From Plantago ovata (lineage: Eukaryota; Streptophyta; Magnoliopsida; Lamiales; Plantaginaceae), in NCBI GenBank assembly GCA_028274465.1, contig CM051458.1, positions 27,416,692-27,480,691 on the forward strand: a stretch of 64,000 bases of DNA, given 5' to 3'. The notes beneath the pieces are model-generated. The model saw nothing but the letters and a program-made list of their open reading frames with translations. It was not told the DNA's origin and did no database searches. Position 1 is the stretch's first letter. Every line of letters begins with the position of its first letter. The translations under genes were made by a program, and so were the position numbers. Shown here piece by piece: positions 20,960 through 31,259 of this stretch.

Positions 20960-21115
20960 GCAACACTTTAGACTCAACAACTGGATTTCACCAGTAGTTA
21001 GTTTTAATTGAGTAGTTGCTGAGGGCAACGTTTGAGACTCAATGACTGGAGTTTCGCCAGTAGTTAGTTTTAATTGAGTTTGAGACTCAATTACTGGAGT
21101 TTCGCCAGTAGTAAT
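20960..21115 (-). repeat. Tandem repeat inside the third ORF
   Basis: About three degenerate copies of a 50-70 base unit encoding LKLTTGETPVIESQ-type peptides (plus-strand landmark CTGGAGTTTCGCCAGTAGT). The sister copy at 49,745-49,905 has a similar array, so the repeat predates both copies, with unit number likely varying. Confidence 0.7.
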
Positions 21116-21991
21116 TGGAAGGGAGGGGACTTCCTTTGGTCTTACTCCTGAAGATTGACCAATTTCTAGATCCTGCGTATGCCTTGCATGGATCAAGAGA
21201 CTGTTCTGTAGAGCGCGTTGGTGATCTTCATCCAATTCATCATCATCATCAAGGTTTGCATCAGTGACCTTGGCATCAGATATTGGACTCTTGCCATTTT
21301 TCAAGGCAGCCCTTTTTCTGGCATATTCTTCTTCAGTATCAGCACCTTGTACAGGTGCTTGATTTTCAGCAGCAGCAGGAGGAGGTTGAGATTCATGCTG
21401 AGGTTGTGGTTGTTCAGCTTGCTGATTTTCTTGTTGAACATTTTCAGCAACTGTCAACTTTAAGCCTCCAGCATCAGGACTTGGACCTTGATTGTCATCA
21501 TCATTGTCTTTCTTGTCCTTGGAATCTTTCACTTCATCATCACTTGGATCAGTGGGAATGTTCTCATCTTCTTCCTCTTCATCATCATCGGTCAGAATTA
21601 CTAGCTCAAGGTGCTTGTACAAAGCAACACTTGTCACTTCCTCTTCCTCATTGATTTTGTGGGGATCAGCCACCACAGGTACAAATGAACCTTTGAGCAT
21701 CACAGCTTGTTCAGCTGGAGAGGCACTCTTGAATTTGGCCTTCATATTCTCTCTGATTTGAGCAATCAAATTCGAGCTCATTTGCTGAGAATATGTCATT
21801 TCTTCAGGGAGGATGGAGTGAACGAATGAAAGATGGAGATCAGAGAAGTACATTCGCCTGTATCTTTGCCAGTTGCTGACGGACTTAGCAACTCTTGACA
21901 AAGTGGTTCTTTTGAAGTTCAAGTATAGTTCCTCAGAACTCACTTGTTGATTTTCAGCGATGATTACCACTTCAGTGGTCTCCTTTTGAGC

Positions 21992-22066
21992 CTGAAAAAG
22001 AACGTTAATTAGATCAGGATTGGTTTGGAAAATTGTTTTAGAGTTCAAAGCTGAAACATGAATTAC
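21992..22066 (-). other. Intron-like segment 3 in the third ORF
   Basis: In element sense it opens CAGCAG/GTAATTCATG and closes GTTCTTTTTCAG/GCTC. It is 75 bp and AT-rich, with a CTAAT branch-like motif about 20 bases before the AG. The counterpart in the sister copy is 50,814-50,885. Confidence 0.55.
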
Positions 22067-22144
22067 CTGCTGAGATTCAGCAAGCTCATGTTGTACAATT
22101 TCCATTCCTTGAGGAGCTTGAATAGCATCCTCCATTTGTTCATC

Positions 22145-22217
22145 CTGAAATAAATTCGAGTTAGATACAAGTACTTAAGCTGTCAAACTTAGTTTTATTA
22201 CCAAAAACATTAACTAC
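22145..22217 (-). other. Intron-like segment 2 in the third ORF
   Basis: In element sense it opens CAGCAG/GTAGTTAATG and closes TTTATTTCAG/GATG. It is 73 bp and AT-rich, with a TCTAAC branch-like motif about 19 bases before the AG. The counterpart in the sister copy is 50,962-51,039. Confidence 0.6.
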
Positions 22218-22286
22218 CTGCTGAGCAGGGAGTGTTGGTTCTGGTGCAGAGGCTTCAGCAACCATCTGACTTGCATCTTGAGAAGT

Positions 22287-22361
22287 CTGTAGAGATAATA
22301 TAATATTAGCAAAAGAATAAGTTTCAGAATTTGAAGTTTTACTGATGGTTGAATTAACTAC
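22287..22361 (-). other. Intron-like segment 1 in the third ORF
   Basis: In element sense it opens CAGCAG/GTAGTTAATTC and closes TATCTCTACAG/ACTT. It is 75 bp and strongly AT-rich, with a GCTAAT branch-like motif. The counterpart in the sister copy is 51,108-51,180. Confidence 0.55.
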
Positions 22362-24436
22362 CTGCTGAAGAAGGACAGGTTGTGGCTCAGTCCTTTCAGC
22401 ATTAACAGTTTCTTCAGCTTCTTGGACTGTTTCTTCAGCAGACTTCTTGTCTTGCTCTGTTTGAGAAAGCTGTGCGGTTTCAGCAATCTCCCTTGTCTCT
22501 GAAATGACAAGTTGAGCAGAAGCATCTTGACCTTTAAGCTCACTGCTTGTCATGAAGACATCAATGGATTTGTTGGATGATTCTTCAATCTCCAACTCCA
22601 TTTGTTGGCTTATTGCTTCCAGTACAAGCTGGACTTTGTCAATTGATGTCTTTGGTGAACTTGGGCCAGTATTCTCAGCATCACGAGATGCATCGTTGAA
22701 TAGTGCTTCTTGTGTCTCAGCAACTTCTGGAACTTGAACCATTGCTGTCTCAGCAACTGGTCCTTCAGCAAGCGGGGTTTCGGCAACTTGATGAGTTGCT
22801 TGTTCAGCAACCATCTTTTCAGCAGCATCAGCAAGTGCCGCCTTTTGCAGATCAGCAGCAATATCACTTGCTGGTTCCATAGTTTGATCATCGAGATTAT
22901 CTACAATGTAGATATCTGGGACTTGGGCAGGAATTTCATTTCCACTGCCTTGTGGTCTGTTCTCAGTAGACGGATCAACGTTGAGTCGATCATTGAAGGC
23001 TTCCGCAAACACTTCAATGTTGCTGACATAGATTTCAGTAACTACCTTGTCAACATCTACTGGCAAATGCGTTTCAGCATTTGTCAGGGAATTGTCTGAG
23101 AGGTCTTGGACAATAGGAACTGACTTGCGAGCCAGTGTTTTCTTCCTTGTGTTGCCTGTCCTTTTCCTCTTTGGTATGGGATTTGCTGATGACGCTGCAG
23201 TCTGAGTGTCATGATCAGCTTTCCTCTTGTTCTTGTTAGATTTCTTCAGTTTCCCAGCAGGTACGTCAGTAGTTGCATTTTCAGCAACGGCTGTTGTACA
23301 CTTACCTTGTTGATCATCTACAGCAGTTTCATTTATGTCACCACCATCAACAGCAATTTCATCTCTAAGTTGCTGAGTGGTGACATCTGCAGCTGTTGTA
23401 TACCTTTCTTGCTGGCTTGTGCTGACAACATTTGCAGCTGTTGTCTTTTTAGATTTTTCAAGTTTCTTGCCAGCAGTCTTTGGTACATTCTGCTTGTAGA
23501 AAGATCTTCCCACATTGAATACAGATTTCTTGATTGGCAATGGGTTTCTCAGTTGAATCCTGAAATGTTCAAGGATGTAGCATATCTTTATTCCATACAT
23601 AACTGGAAAGGAAGGTGAGACCTTGTTGTCTTCTACCTTTACCTTAAACTTAGTAACACAATCAACAAGCCTGTTGAAAATGTACTTAGCCCAGTTAAGT
23701 TCAGTTTTATTTTCATGGATATGCATCAGCAGCGGCCATCTTCTCAGGCCTACTTGGTCAATTCCTCCAACTTGGGAGTCAAGAAATTTTATCAGTAGCA
23801 GAGCTACTAGATCAAGTGAATGGCAGAGATGCTTCCTCTTAACGTGCTTTGTCCAAGTCACGGGAGCAATCTCTCCTTTCTTCATTTTCTCATTTCTGAC
23901 GTCACTGTAGAAAGCTTCAATTTCTTCGTCAGTGGCAGTGACGTCATCTTCAGTTCCAGTGGTTGGAATCTGAAATATTTCCGCTAAATCAGTCCATTTC
24001 AGGACGATTTGCGTGTTCTGAACTGTAGTAAAGATCACTTTTTCAGTGACTCCTTTACTATCAGTAAGGGACTGGATTTCTGCATTGTTGTAGAATTCCA
24101 TTGTATCAATCATGCTCGCTTAGTGCGAGCAGATATAAAGTGCATGAGGCCTTGCTGCTTGATAAACTCAAGCGCCTCTTCATTCTCGTCATCGAGTTCT
24201 TGTTCATAGAAGTACCTAATGTACTTCTCCTTTGCAAAACCTCCCCATTGCATCAACATCTCACACTTTGCAGTGTCAAGATATGACGGAGGCATAGGTT
24301 TTTCGGGTATCCTATCGTTTTTCAACACAACTTTCGTTGTGTTTGTTGCCTGAGTAGTCACCGGAGCAGTGTGTGTTTCAGCACTGTCAACCTTAGATGA
24401 CTTTGAGGACTTAGAAGACTGTCTCTTTGGTGCCAT

Positions 24437-25343
24437 TTCTTTTATAGAGAAGAAAATGTGTACGAAAAGAGATAGTTTGCTTTTTGACCGGAGGTACAGT
24501 AGATTCAGGCTAAAAGTTGCAGAGAAAGGAAATGTGAGTTAAAGAATTTTGTCATTTCTCTAACTCCTTCTTTATATAGTGTCTCTGATGTATGAGAAAC
24601 TCAATCGATTTGAGCTCTCAGCAAGGGTAAAACAGAGAAACACAGACGTTAGTGGAGCCTTTGCATTAAATGCGTAGTGGCCCACTAACTTGAAACCGTC
24701 AGAGCACTCTCTCTCTTTGTTTTATTAACCGTTAGATTAGTAACTCCTTTTAATCAATGGCCACGATTGAATTTCATGTCATGATTATTACGAGTTTATA
24801 TGTGCCCGATTAACGTCACAAATTGATTTTACCGAGTTTTAAGGGATTAGATTGCTTGCTGAACTAGACAAGAATCTTTTCAGAGAGTTTGATTTATCAT
24901 CCTAGATACTTGCTGAAGGTTCCCCCTTACTCAGATATCTCATATTTTCTTAAGTTTAAAAGATATTTCTGATTTCCCGTATCAATAAATTCTTTTGAAC
25001 TTGAGATATCCTTTGGTAAGATCTGAGAGATGAGTTTTGCTCTTTTTCTGTGTTCCCGTCTCAGAATATTCCCTTGATACTTGAATACCTGTTTCAGTAT
25101 CTTTGATTGTCTGAATGCCTGTTTCAGCAATCCTTAAGGTTTTTCTCTTACTGAGTGCCTGTCTCAGCAAGTGATCAAGTTTCCTAACAAATACCCGTTT
25201 TGAAGGAATTACTTGCTGAATGCCTGTTTCAGCAATCATGTAGTGACTTATCATTTCTTAGGAGAAATTAGTAGACGGAGCTTTCAAATAAGAATACTTT
25301 GGCTTGCTGAATACCTGTTTCAGCATTCTGCCAAATGTATCCT
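24437..25343 (-). other. Spacer between RNase H and third ORF, with hairpin repeats and TATA box
   Basis: No gene. The half nearest RNase H holds repeated 17-base hairpins of the type CTGAAACAGGCATTCAG (plus-strand views at 25081-25097, 25111-25127, 25151-25167, 25216-25232 and about 25307-25323). The half nearest the third ORF looks like a promoter and leader. The matching spacer on the plus strand is 61,720-62,686. Confidence 0.65.
24571..24578 (-). promoter_or_regulatory. Candidate TATA box of the third ORF
   Basis: In element sense GAGACACTATATAAAG lies about 140 bases before the third-ORF ATG (24436). The plus-strand element has GAGACACTATATAAAC at the same distance (TATA at 62538-62546). 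The core resembles the LTR TATA region, closest to GAGACACTATAAATAG in the LTR at 11253-12770. Confidence 0.5.
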
Positions 25344-28300
25344 TTATTGAGGTAGTTCAATCAATCCAAGGTTATACCTTAGCATTGCGAACCTATTATC
25401 TGGTAGGGGCTTTGTAAAGATGTCAGCAAGCTGATCATCAGTGCCTACTTTTACAACCTCAATATCTCCTTTTTCTACATGATCTCTAATGAAATGATGT
25501 CTAATATCAATGTGCTTAGTCCTTGAGTGAAACTTAGGATTTTGCGTGATAGCAATAGTACTTGTATTATCACATTGGTGTTTTCTTTGCAGAAATACCA
25601 TAATCTCTTAATTGTTGCTGAATCCATAGGATTTGAGCTGTGCAACAACCAGCTGCAATGTATTCAGATTGAGTGGATGAATTGGCAACACAGGTTTGCT
25701 TCTTGCTGAACCATGATATTAATCTAGTACCGAAAAACTGACAAGTTCCAGAGGTACTTTTTCTATCAAGAGTTGATCCTCCATGATCAGCATTAGAATA
25801 ACCAACCAATTCAAGTCCAGAATCTTTAGGATACCATAGTCCAAAATTGACTGTACCTTTGACATATTTCAGTATCTTGATTGCCTTTTTGTAGTGTGAT
25901 TCTCTTGGATCAGATTGGAATCTTGCACACACACAAAAAACATACTGAATGTCAGGTCTACTTGCTATTAAATACAACAAGGAACCAATGAGCTTCCTAT
26001 ACTTGTGTTCTTCAACACTTTTATCTTCCTTAGTATAGCACAATTTGGTACCAACACTCATAGGGATCTTTTCAGGTTTCTCATCCTCTTTGATCCTAAA
26101 CTTTATGAGCATTTCTTTCGCATACTTTGCTTGATTTATGAATATTCCATCTTTGAGTTGCTTGACTTGCAATCCTAGGAAATAATTCAATTTACCCATC
26201 ATACTCATTTCAAACTTGTTTGTCATGAGTTTGGCAAAATCATCACAAAGTTGCTTGTCCTTAGATCCAAAAATTATGTCATCCACATAAATTTGAACTA
26301 AGAGAATTTTATCATCATGGTTCATGGTAAATAAGGTTTTGTCAACTTCACCTTTCTTGAAACCATTTTCCAGCAAGAACTTGGCCAAGGTATCATACCA
26401 TGCTCTTGGTGCTTGCTTTAGACCATATACAGCTTTCTGAAGCTTGTATACCATCTTGATTTCTGAGGGAAGTTCAAAGCCAGGGGGTTGTTCTAGGTAG
26501 ACTTCTTCAGCAAGTTCACCATTCAAGAATGCACTTTTAACATCCATTTGGTAAACAATGAAGTCATTGTGAGCAGCAAAGGCCAAGAAAAGCCTAATTG
26601 CATCCAATCTTGCAACTGGTGCATAAGACTCATCATAGTCCAATCCTTCAGTCTGACAGTAACCTTGAGCAACTAAACGTGCTTTATTTCTTGTTACTTC
26701 ACCAGACTCACTCAGCTTGTTTCTGAACACCCACTTTGTACCAATAGCTTTCTTGCCTTCAGCAAGTGGTACAAGTTTCCAGACTTTGTTTCTTTCAAAT
26801 TGATCCAGTTCTTCTTGCATTGCCTTTATCCATTCAGAATGCTTTAAAGCTTCTTCCATGGTTTTAGGTTCAATTTCTAAAACAAAGCAAGAGAACAATG
26901 ATTCTACTTCTACGACAGTTGCTTCTTCAACAAGTCCATGAGTAGCTTTGGATCTAGTCACTTGGCGTTTATTAATATCGCCAATCATATCCGTAGAGGG
27001 ATGATCTCTAATCCATTTATTAACAGGTTTTCTGCTTGTTGGATCAGGATATGTTTGCTCATCAGCATGTGACTCTTCAGTATATATTTCTTCAGTACTA
27101 CTGGGAATTTGTGTCTATGCTGAGATTTGTTCTTCAGCAACTGCTTGTTCAGCATTGCTTGATTGAGGTAGCTCATCAGCAGGCACTGGAGATTGCGTAA
27201 TTTCAGCAACTTCCAGAGCAACCGCGTCTTTTGCTGGAAATTCTTTGTCGTGAACTATATTTATCTTGTCATGACTAGGGGGAGGAGAGTCATTGTCAGA
27301 ATCATCATTTAGTTCAATTGACTTGATTTGCCTAGCATTAGATTCAGTTCTTTGCTCATGTATGATTAACTTTTTCATACATTCTGATATTTCTTCTTCA
27401 GCAGGCACTCCTTGTGACTTTTCGTAGAATACAACATGCACTGATTCTTCAATCTTTTGTGCCTTTTTGTTGTAAACTCTATAAGCTTTACTATGCAAGG
27501 AGTAGCCGAGATATATCGCTTCATCTGCCTTTGGTTGAAATGTTCTTAGGTATTCTCTACCATTGTTAAGAACGAAACACTTGCAACCAAATACTCTTAG
27601 ATGAGTGATGTTAGGAGGTCTTCCAACAAACAATTCATAAGGAGTTTTGTTGTATTCCTTAGTAATCAAACATTTGTTTTGAGTATAACAGGCGGTATTA
27701 ATCGCTTCAACCCAGTAAGCCTCACTTATTTCAGTGTCAGCAAGCATTGTTCTTGCGGCTTCTTTCAGGGTACGATTCTTCCATTCAGCAACACCGTTTT
27801 GCTGTGGTGTTCTTACTGAGGATAACTGATGTTGTATTCCTTTTGAGGTACAATATTCAGTTATGTACTGGTTTACAAACTCAGTACCATGGTCTGTCCT
27901 TATGACTTTTACCTTGTCATTTTTCATGACTTCAAGCTTATTCAGCAAGTTAGGTATTTCAGTCTTGGTTTCAGATTTGTGCTTGATGAATACTACCCAA
28001 GTGAATCTTGAATAGTCATCTACCACTACCAGACCATACTTCTTACCAGCATAGCTTGTTGAAGAAGATTCAAACAAGTCCATGTGTAAGAGTTGTAAAG
28101 GTTTTGTAGTTGACGGTACTGCCTTGTTCTTGAAAGAAGATATGGTTTGCTTTCCTTGCTGACATGCATTGCAAACACCATCCTTCTTAAAAGTAACCTT
28201 AGGTAATCCAACTACAAGTGCCTTTTTAGACAGCTTATTCAGCGTCTTGAAGTTTAGATGACTTGTTCGTTTATGCCATAACCATGCTTTTTCAGCAGGG

Positions 28301-28725
28301 CAATCGTGATCTGAGACAAGGCATTTTTCAACGATTGCTGAAGACCAATCTATGGTGTACAAGCCTCCTGATCTTCTTGCAATCATAATTACCTTTTTAG
28401 TCTAGAAATCTATAAGTTTACATTCATCACTTTTGATTTTGATGAAGTATCCTTTGTTAGCAAACTGACTCATGCTGAAAAGGTTAAACTTAAGATTTTT
28501 GACATAAAGAACTCCAGTAATGGTTATGCATCCTAACTTCGCGTCACCATAGCCTTTTGTAGAACCGGAGCCTCCACCAGCAAACCTTATTGTTGGACCT
28601 TTAGACCACCGTCTATAGTTTATAAGGTTATTCTTGTTGCCCGTCATGTGCTTTCCACAACCACTATCAAAGTGCCAGATTGCATCGTTTGTCTCCGTGT
28701 ATGAAGTTTGCACAATCAAGAGCAA
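25344..28725 (-). pseudogene. SIRE-like pol: protease, integrase, RT, RNase H
   Basis: Copia domain order. The protease active site is FDSGCGKHMTG (about 28,640-28,675). The integrase zinc segment has LWHKRTSHLNFK and VCNACQQGK (about 28,150-28,290), and the core has HMDLFESSS, IRTDHGTEF and QQNGVAEWKNRTLKE, giving D, D and E. The linker is rich in Asp, Ser and Pro. RT has [10 protein letters not shown]-type and [23 protein letters not shown] blocks and the catalytic YVDDIIFGS (about 26,276-26,300). RNase H has [18 protein letters not shown], the SEYIAAGCC glutamate block and TKHIDIRHHFIRDHVE. The end is GLIELPQ near 25,344. The enzymes would act in reverse transcription and integration of the element RNA. 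A few breaks. Confidence 0.88.
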
Positions 28726-28730
28726 ACAAG

Positions 28731-31150
28731 TTAATTATCCAATAATGGATGTCCATTAACATGTTCAAGAATGCGTCCAGTGGAAACCCAAGTCTTAAGT
28801 TTTTCAACTTTGGCTTGTTTTCTACTTGCTGAGGAACTAGGAGGTTTTGAGTTGAAAGACTTTTGATTCGTGCTGATCAAATCCACTTTCTGATGTGGTG
28901 TCTTGCTCAGTTGACCTTTTTGCTGAAGATACTTTTCAGTAAGTTCTTTTCTAGCAAGGTTCCTTCTAGCCCTAGCATTAAGAGTCTTTTCAGAACTTTT
29001 AGGCTTGATTTTCTTCATCTCTTTGAAGTATCTTTGCTGACTTTGCTTGTACTCGTGAAAAATTTGATTTTGCTTGGTTTTGAAACCGAGTCCACTTTTC
29101 GGAGAATGTTGAGCTTTTGTGTCAGCAACCTTACTTGATTCAGGTTTGTCAGCAAAGGTCTTCTGATTACTTTTAGTAATCTTGTCTTTTGACTTAACAA
29201 CTTGCTTTTCAGCAACTTGTTTGGCGGAATGTTTCACAACATCCTCTTCTTCCCAGTTTGCTTCTCAGCAACCTGTTTTCCTTTTAAAGTCTTGTTACTT
29301 TGAGTAGCAACAGCGGGCTTTATGGTCATAGGTACTTGATTGCATGTTTCAGCAACCTTAAATTGACCAAACTGATAGAGTTCTGGTAGACCACTATCAG
29401 TAGCACGTACAAAGGAGATCGGTGATTTTTCTTTCTCAAGATTTCTACGTCATCACCTTCATACGTTGCACCTAAACCTTCTTTCTGAGATGGATCTCTC
29501 AAGTAAGAGTTTAGTTCAGTCAGCGAATTACTTGCGTCCACATAATATTTGAAATTGATTTTCATCTTTTTCATCTCTTGGATTTCAGCAAGTAACTTTA
29601 GAATTGAGGACTGATATTCTTCCAATTCTAATGCTATTTGAGAATTCTTCGATGTAGCTTCAGCAATAAACTTCTTAAGACGCCTTATTTCAGCATCCTT
29701 TTCTTCTGTCTCTTCCTTCAGCAAAACGTACTTTTCAGTAGTCTGCTTGGTCAGAGTTTCAGCAATCTGTAGTTTCTCTTGTTGTCTCCTCAGAGTTTTC
29801 TCAAATCTTTCGATTTCTCCTTGAATCTTGTCAAGGTCAATCTCGTCTTCACTTTCTAAGTCTGGGTCAGAGGTAGGGTTGTTTACCTGACCGACCATGA
29901 GGCAGAACTCGTAGTTTGACATATCTGGATAGGCTTCCATAGCTATTCCACAAACTTCTTTGCCAATCTCCGCGTCTAGAGTGGCTTCTTCATCGTCAGT
30001 GTCTGAACTTTCATCCTCACTGTCTTCGGAGCTAGTATCAATACATAATGCATCGATTTTTGCTTGAAGCTTCTTCTTTTCTTCAGCAATAAAAGCTCTT
30101 TCGAACTTCTTCTTCTTTTCAGCAGATTTGCCTTTCAGCAAAGGGCAATTAGCTTTGAAGTGTCCAGGCTTTTTGCAGTAAAAGCATAGATCATTTCCAC
30201 TGCAGGTTCTTCTGATGAAGTAGCTTGCTGAGCTTGCTTGTTCAGCGAGCTAGTCTCATTCTGGTACTTATGGTAGTTGTTACCAAGATGCTTTTTCAGC
30301 TTCTCTTTTGCTTTTCGCCTTTCAAGTTCCTTGTTAATGAATTTCTTCATGTTTTTGACAACCAAAGAGTTTTCATCAGTAGGCTCTTTATCATTCTTCT
30401 TTTCAGAAGATGACGGCTTTGCAGCAAGAGCAATGTTTTGCGATTTTTCAGCAAACACATTTTCTCTTTGCTTTGTCTCATAATTGACAGTAGCAAGATG
30501 AGAGAACAACTCTGTTGGTGTAATATCTGGCATTCCTTGATTGTAATAGAAATTCTGAGTGTGGATCCATTCTTGATTCAGACTTCTGATGATAGTTTTC
30601 ACTTTCTCAGAATCTGAGTAAAGGTTTCCAGCACCTAAGGCTACAATTTCATTAACAAGAGTTGTGAATCTGAAATCCAAGTCTTCCAGTGACTCGTTTG
30701 TACCTTGCTTAAAGTTTTGAAACTTTAATTTAAGTACTTCAAGTTTGTTTTCCTTGGTTTTGTCATATCCAGCACAAAGATCTTGAACCATTTTCCAAGC
30801 TTCCTTTGCAGTCTTAGCACCCCACAGTTTGCACTTATGGTATCCGGAGTTGATCGAATGATGATGTTTCTTGCTTGGCCATCAAGACGGAATCTCTTAG
30901 CTTCGTCAGAGGTCCATTCCTCTCTTGGTTTTGGTACAACGGTATCCGTTGGTTCGCCTAAGATAGTTTCCTTTCCAGCTTCAGTGGTCTTGTGAGGGAA
31001 ACTTCTTTCAACCTTAGTGATCTTGATAGGTCCATCATTAATGACAGTGACCATTTCATCACTAATGGCCTCAAGATGTAGCATCATGTTGCTTCGCCAT
31101 TTTTCGTAATTTTCCAGCTTCAGCAAGGGAGCATCTCCAATAGACATCAT
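28731..31150 (-). pseudogene. SIRE-like gag
   Basis: It opens with GDAPLLKLENYEKW and a LEAISDEMVTVIND block, continues through the gag core (FQNFKQGTNESLEDLDFRFT) and a CCHC zinc knuckle (about 30,140-30,200), then an acidic EDSEDESSDTDDEE stretch, a heptad-rich coiled coil (about 29,560-29,830) and a very basic C-terminal tail. The intact sister gag at 54,685-57,105 has the same layout. Gag would form the particle and bind element RNA. The reading has several breaks. Confidence 0.85.
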
Positions 31151-31245
31151 GTCAGCAAAGCACTACCAAACTGATCAAGTGAGAGTGATTTACGGAAAGC
31201 ACCTAAGGGGATCTAGGTTCAGTGCTGAAGGTTAAAGAACCTCCA

Positions 31246-31257
31246 GCTCTGATACCA
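31246..31257 (-). promoter_or_regulatory. Primer-binding site, tRNA-iMet
   Basis: Plus-strand GCTCTGATACCA, two bases from the 5' LTR; complementary to initiator tRNA-Met in element sense. Confidence 0.92.
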
Positions 31258-31259
31258 CT

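Larger units (their letters stand above)
19207..24436 (-). pseudogene. Third ORF region of SIRE-like element, unknown protein (env position)
   Basis: It starts at 24436 (MAPKRQSSKSSKSSK), after an upstream TATA box. Visible parts in order: a basic Ser/Lys-rich N-terminus; a compact region with YIRYFYEQELDDENEEA, LKWTDLAEIFQIPTTG, HVKRKHLCHSLDLVALLLIKF and LRRWPLLMHIHENKTELNW; a long Glu/Ala/Thr-rich low-complexity section with VAE and TTAADV repeats; three intron-like segments; a region with a tandem TTGETPVIESQ repeat; a coiled coil (about 20,300-20,470); a nuclear-signal-like KKRK; and a conserved C-terminal domain (about 19,207-19,830) with GCWILKLEDLLVNEFF, PYEYFYLTAKDQEEDLLWL and ASNWGMHLWV. 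No signal peptide or transmembrane segment is apparent. I do not recognise a family. The position matches the env-like ORF of SIRE elements. The copy is broken. Confidence 0.7.

Noticed and set aside
21218-21761. Plus-strand serine- and histidine-rich frames
   Set aside because: They are antisense shadows of the acidic, glutamine-rich third ORF.
22161-24113. Host nuclear gene for the third ORF
   Set aside because: It lies between the same pol and polypurine tract in several copies, so it belongs to the element, though a host origin long ago remains possible.
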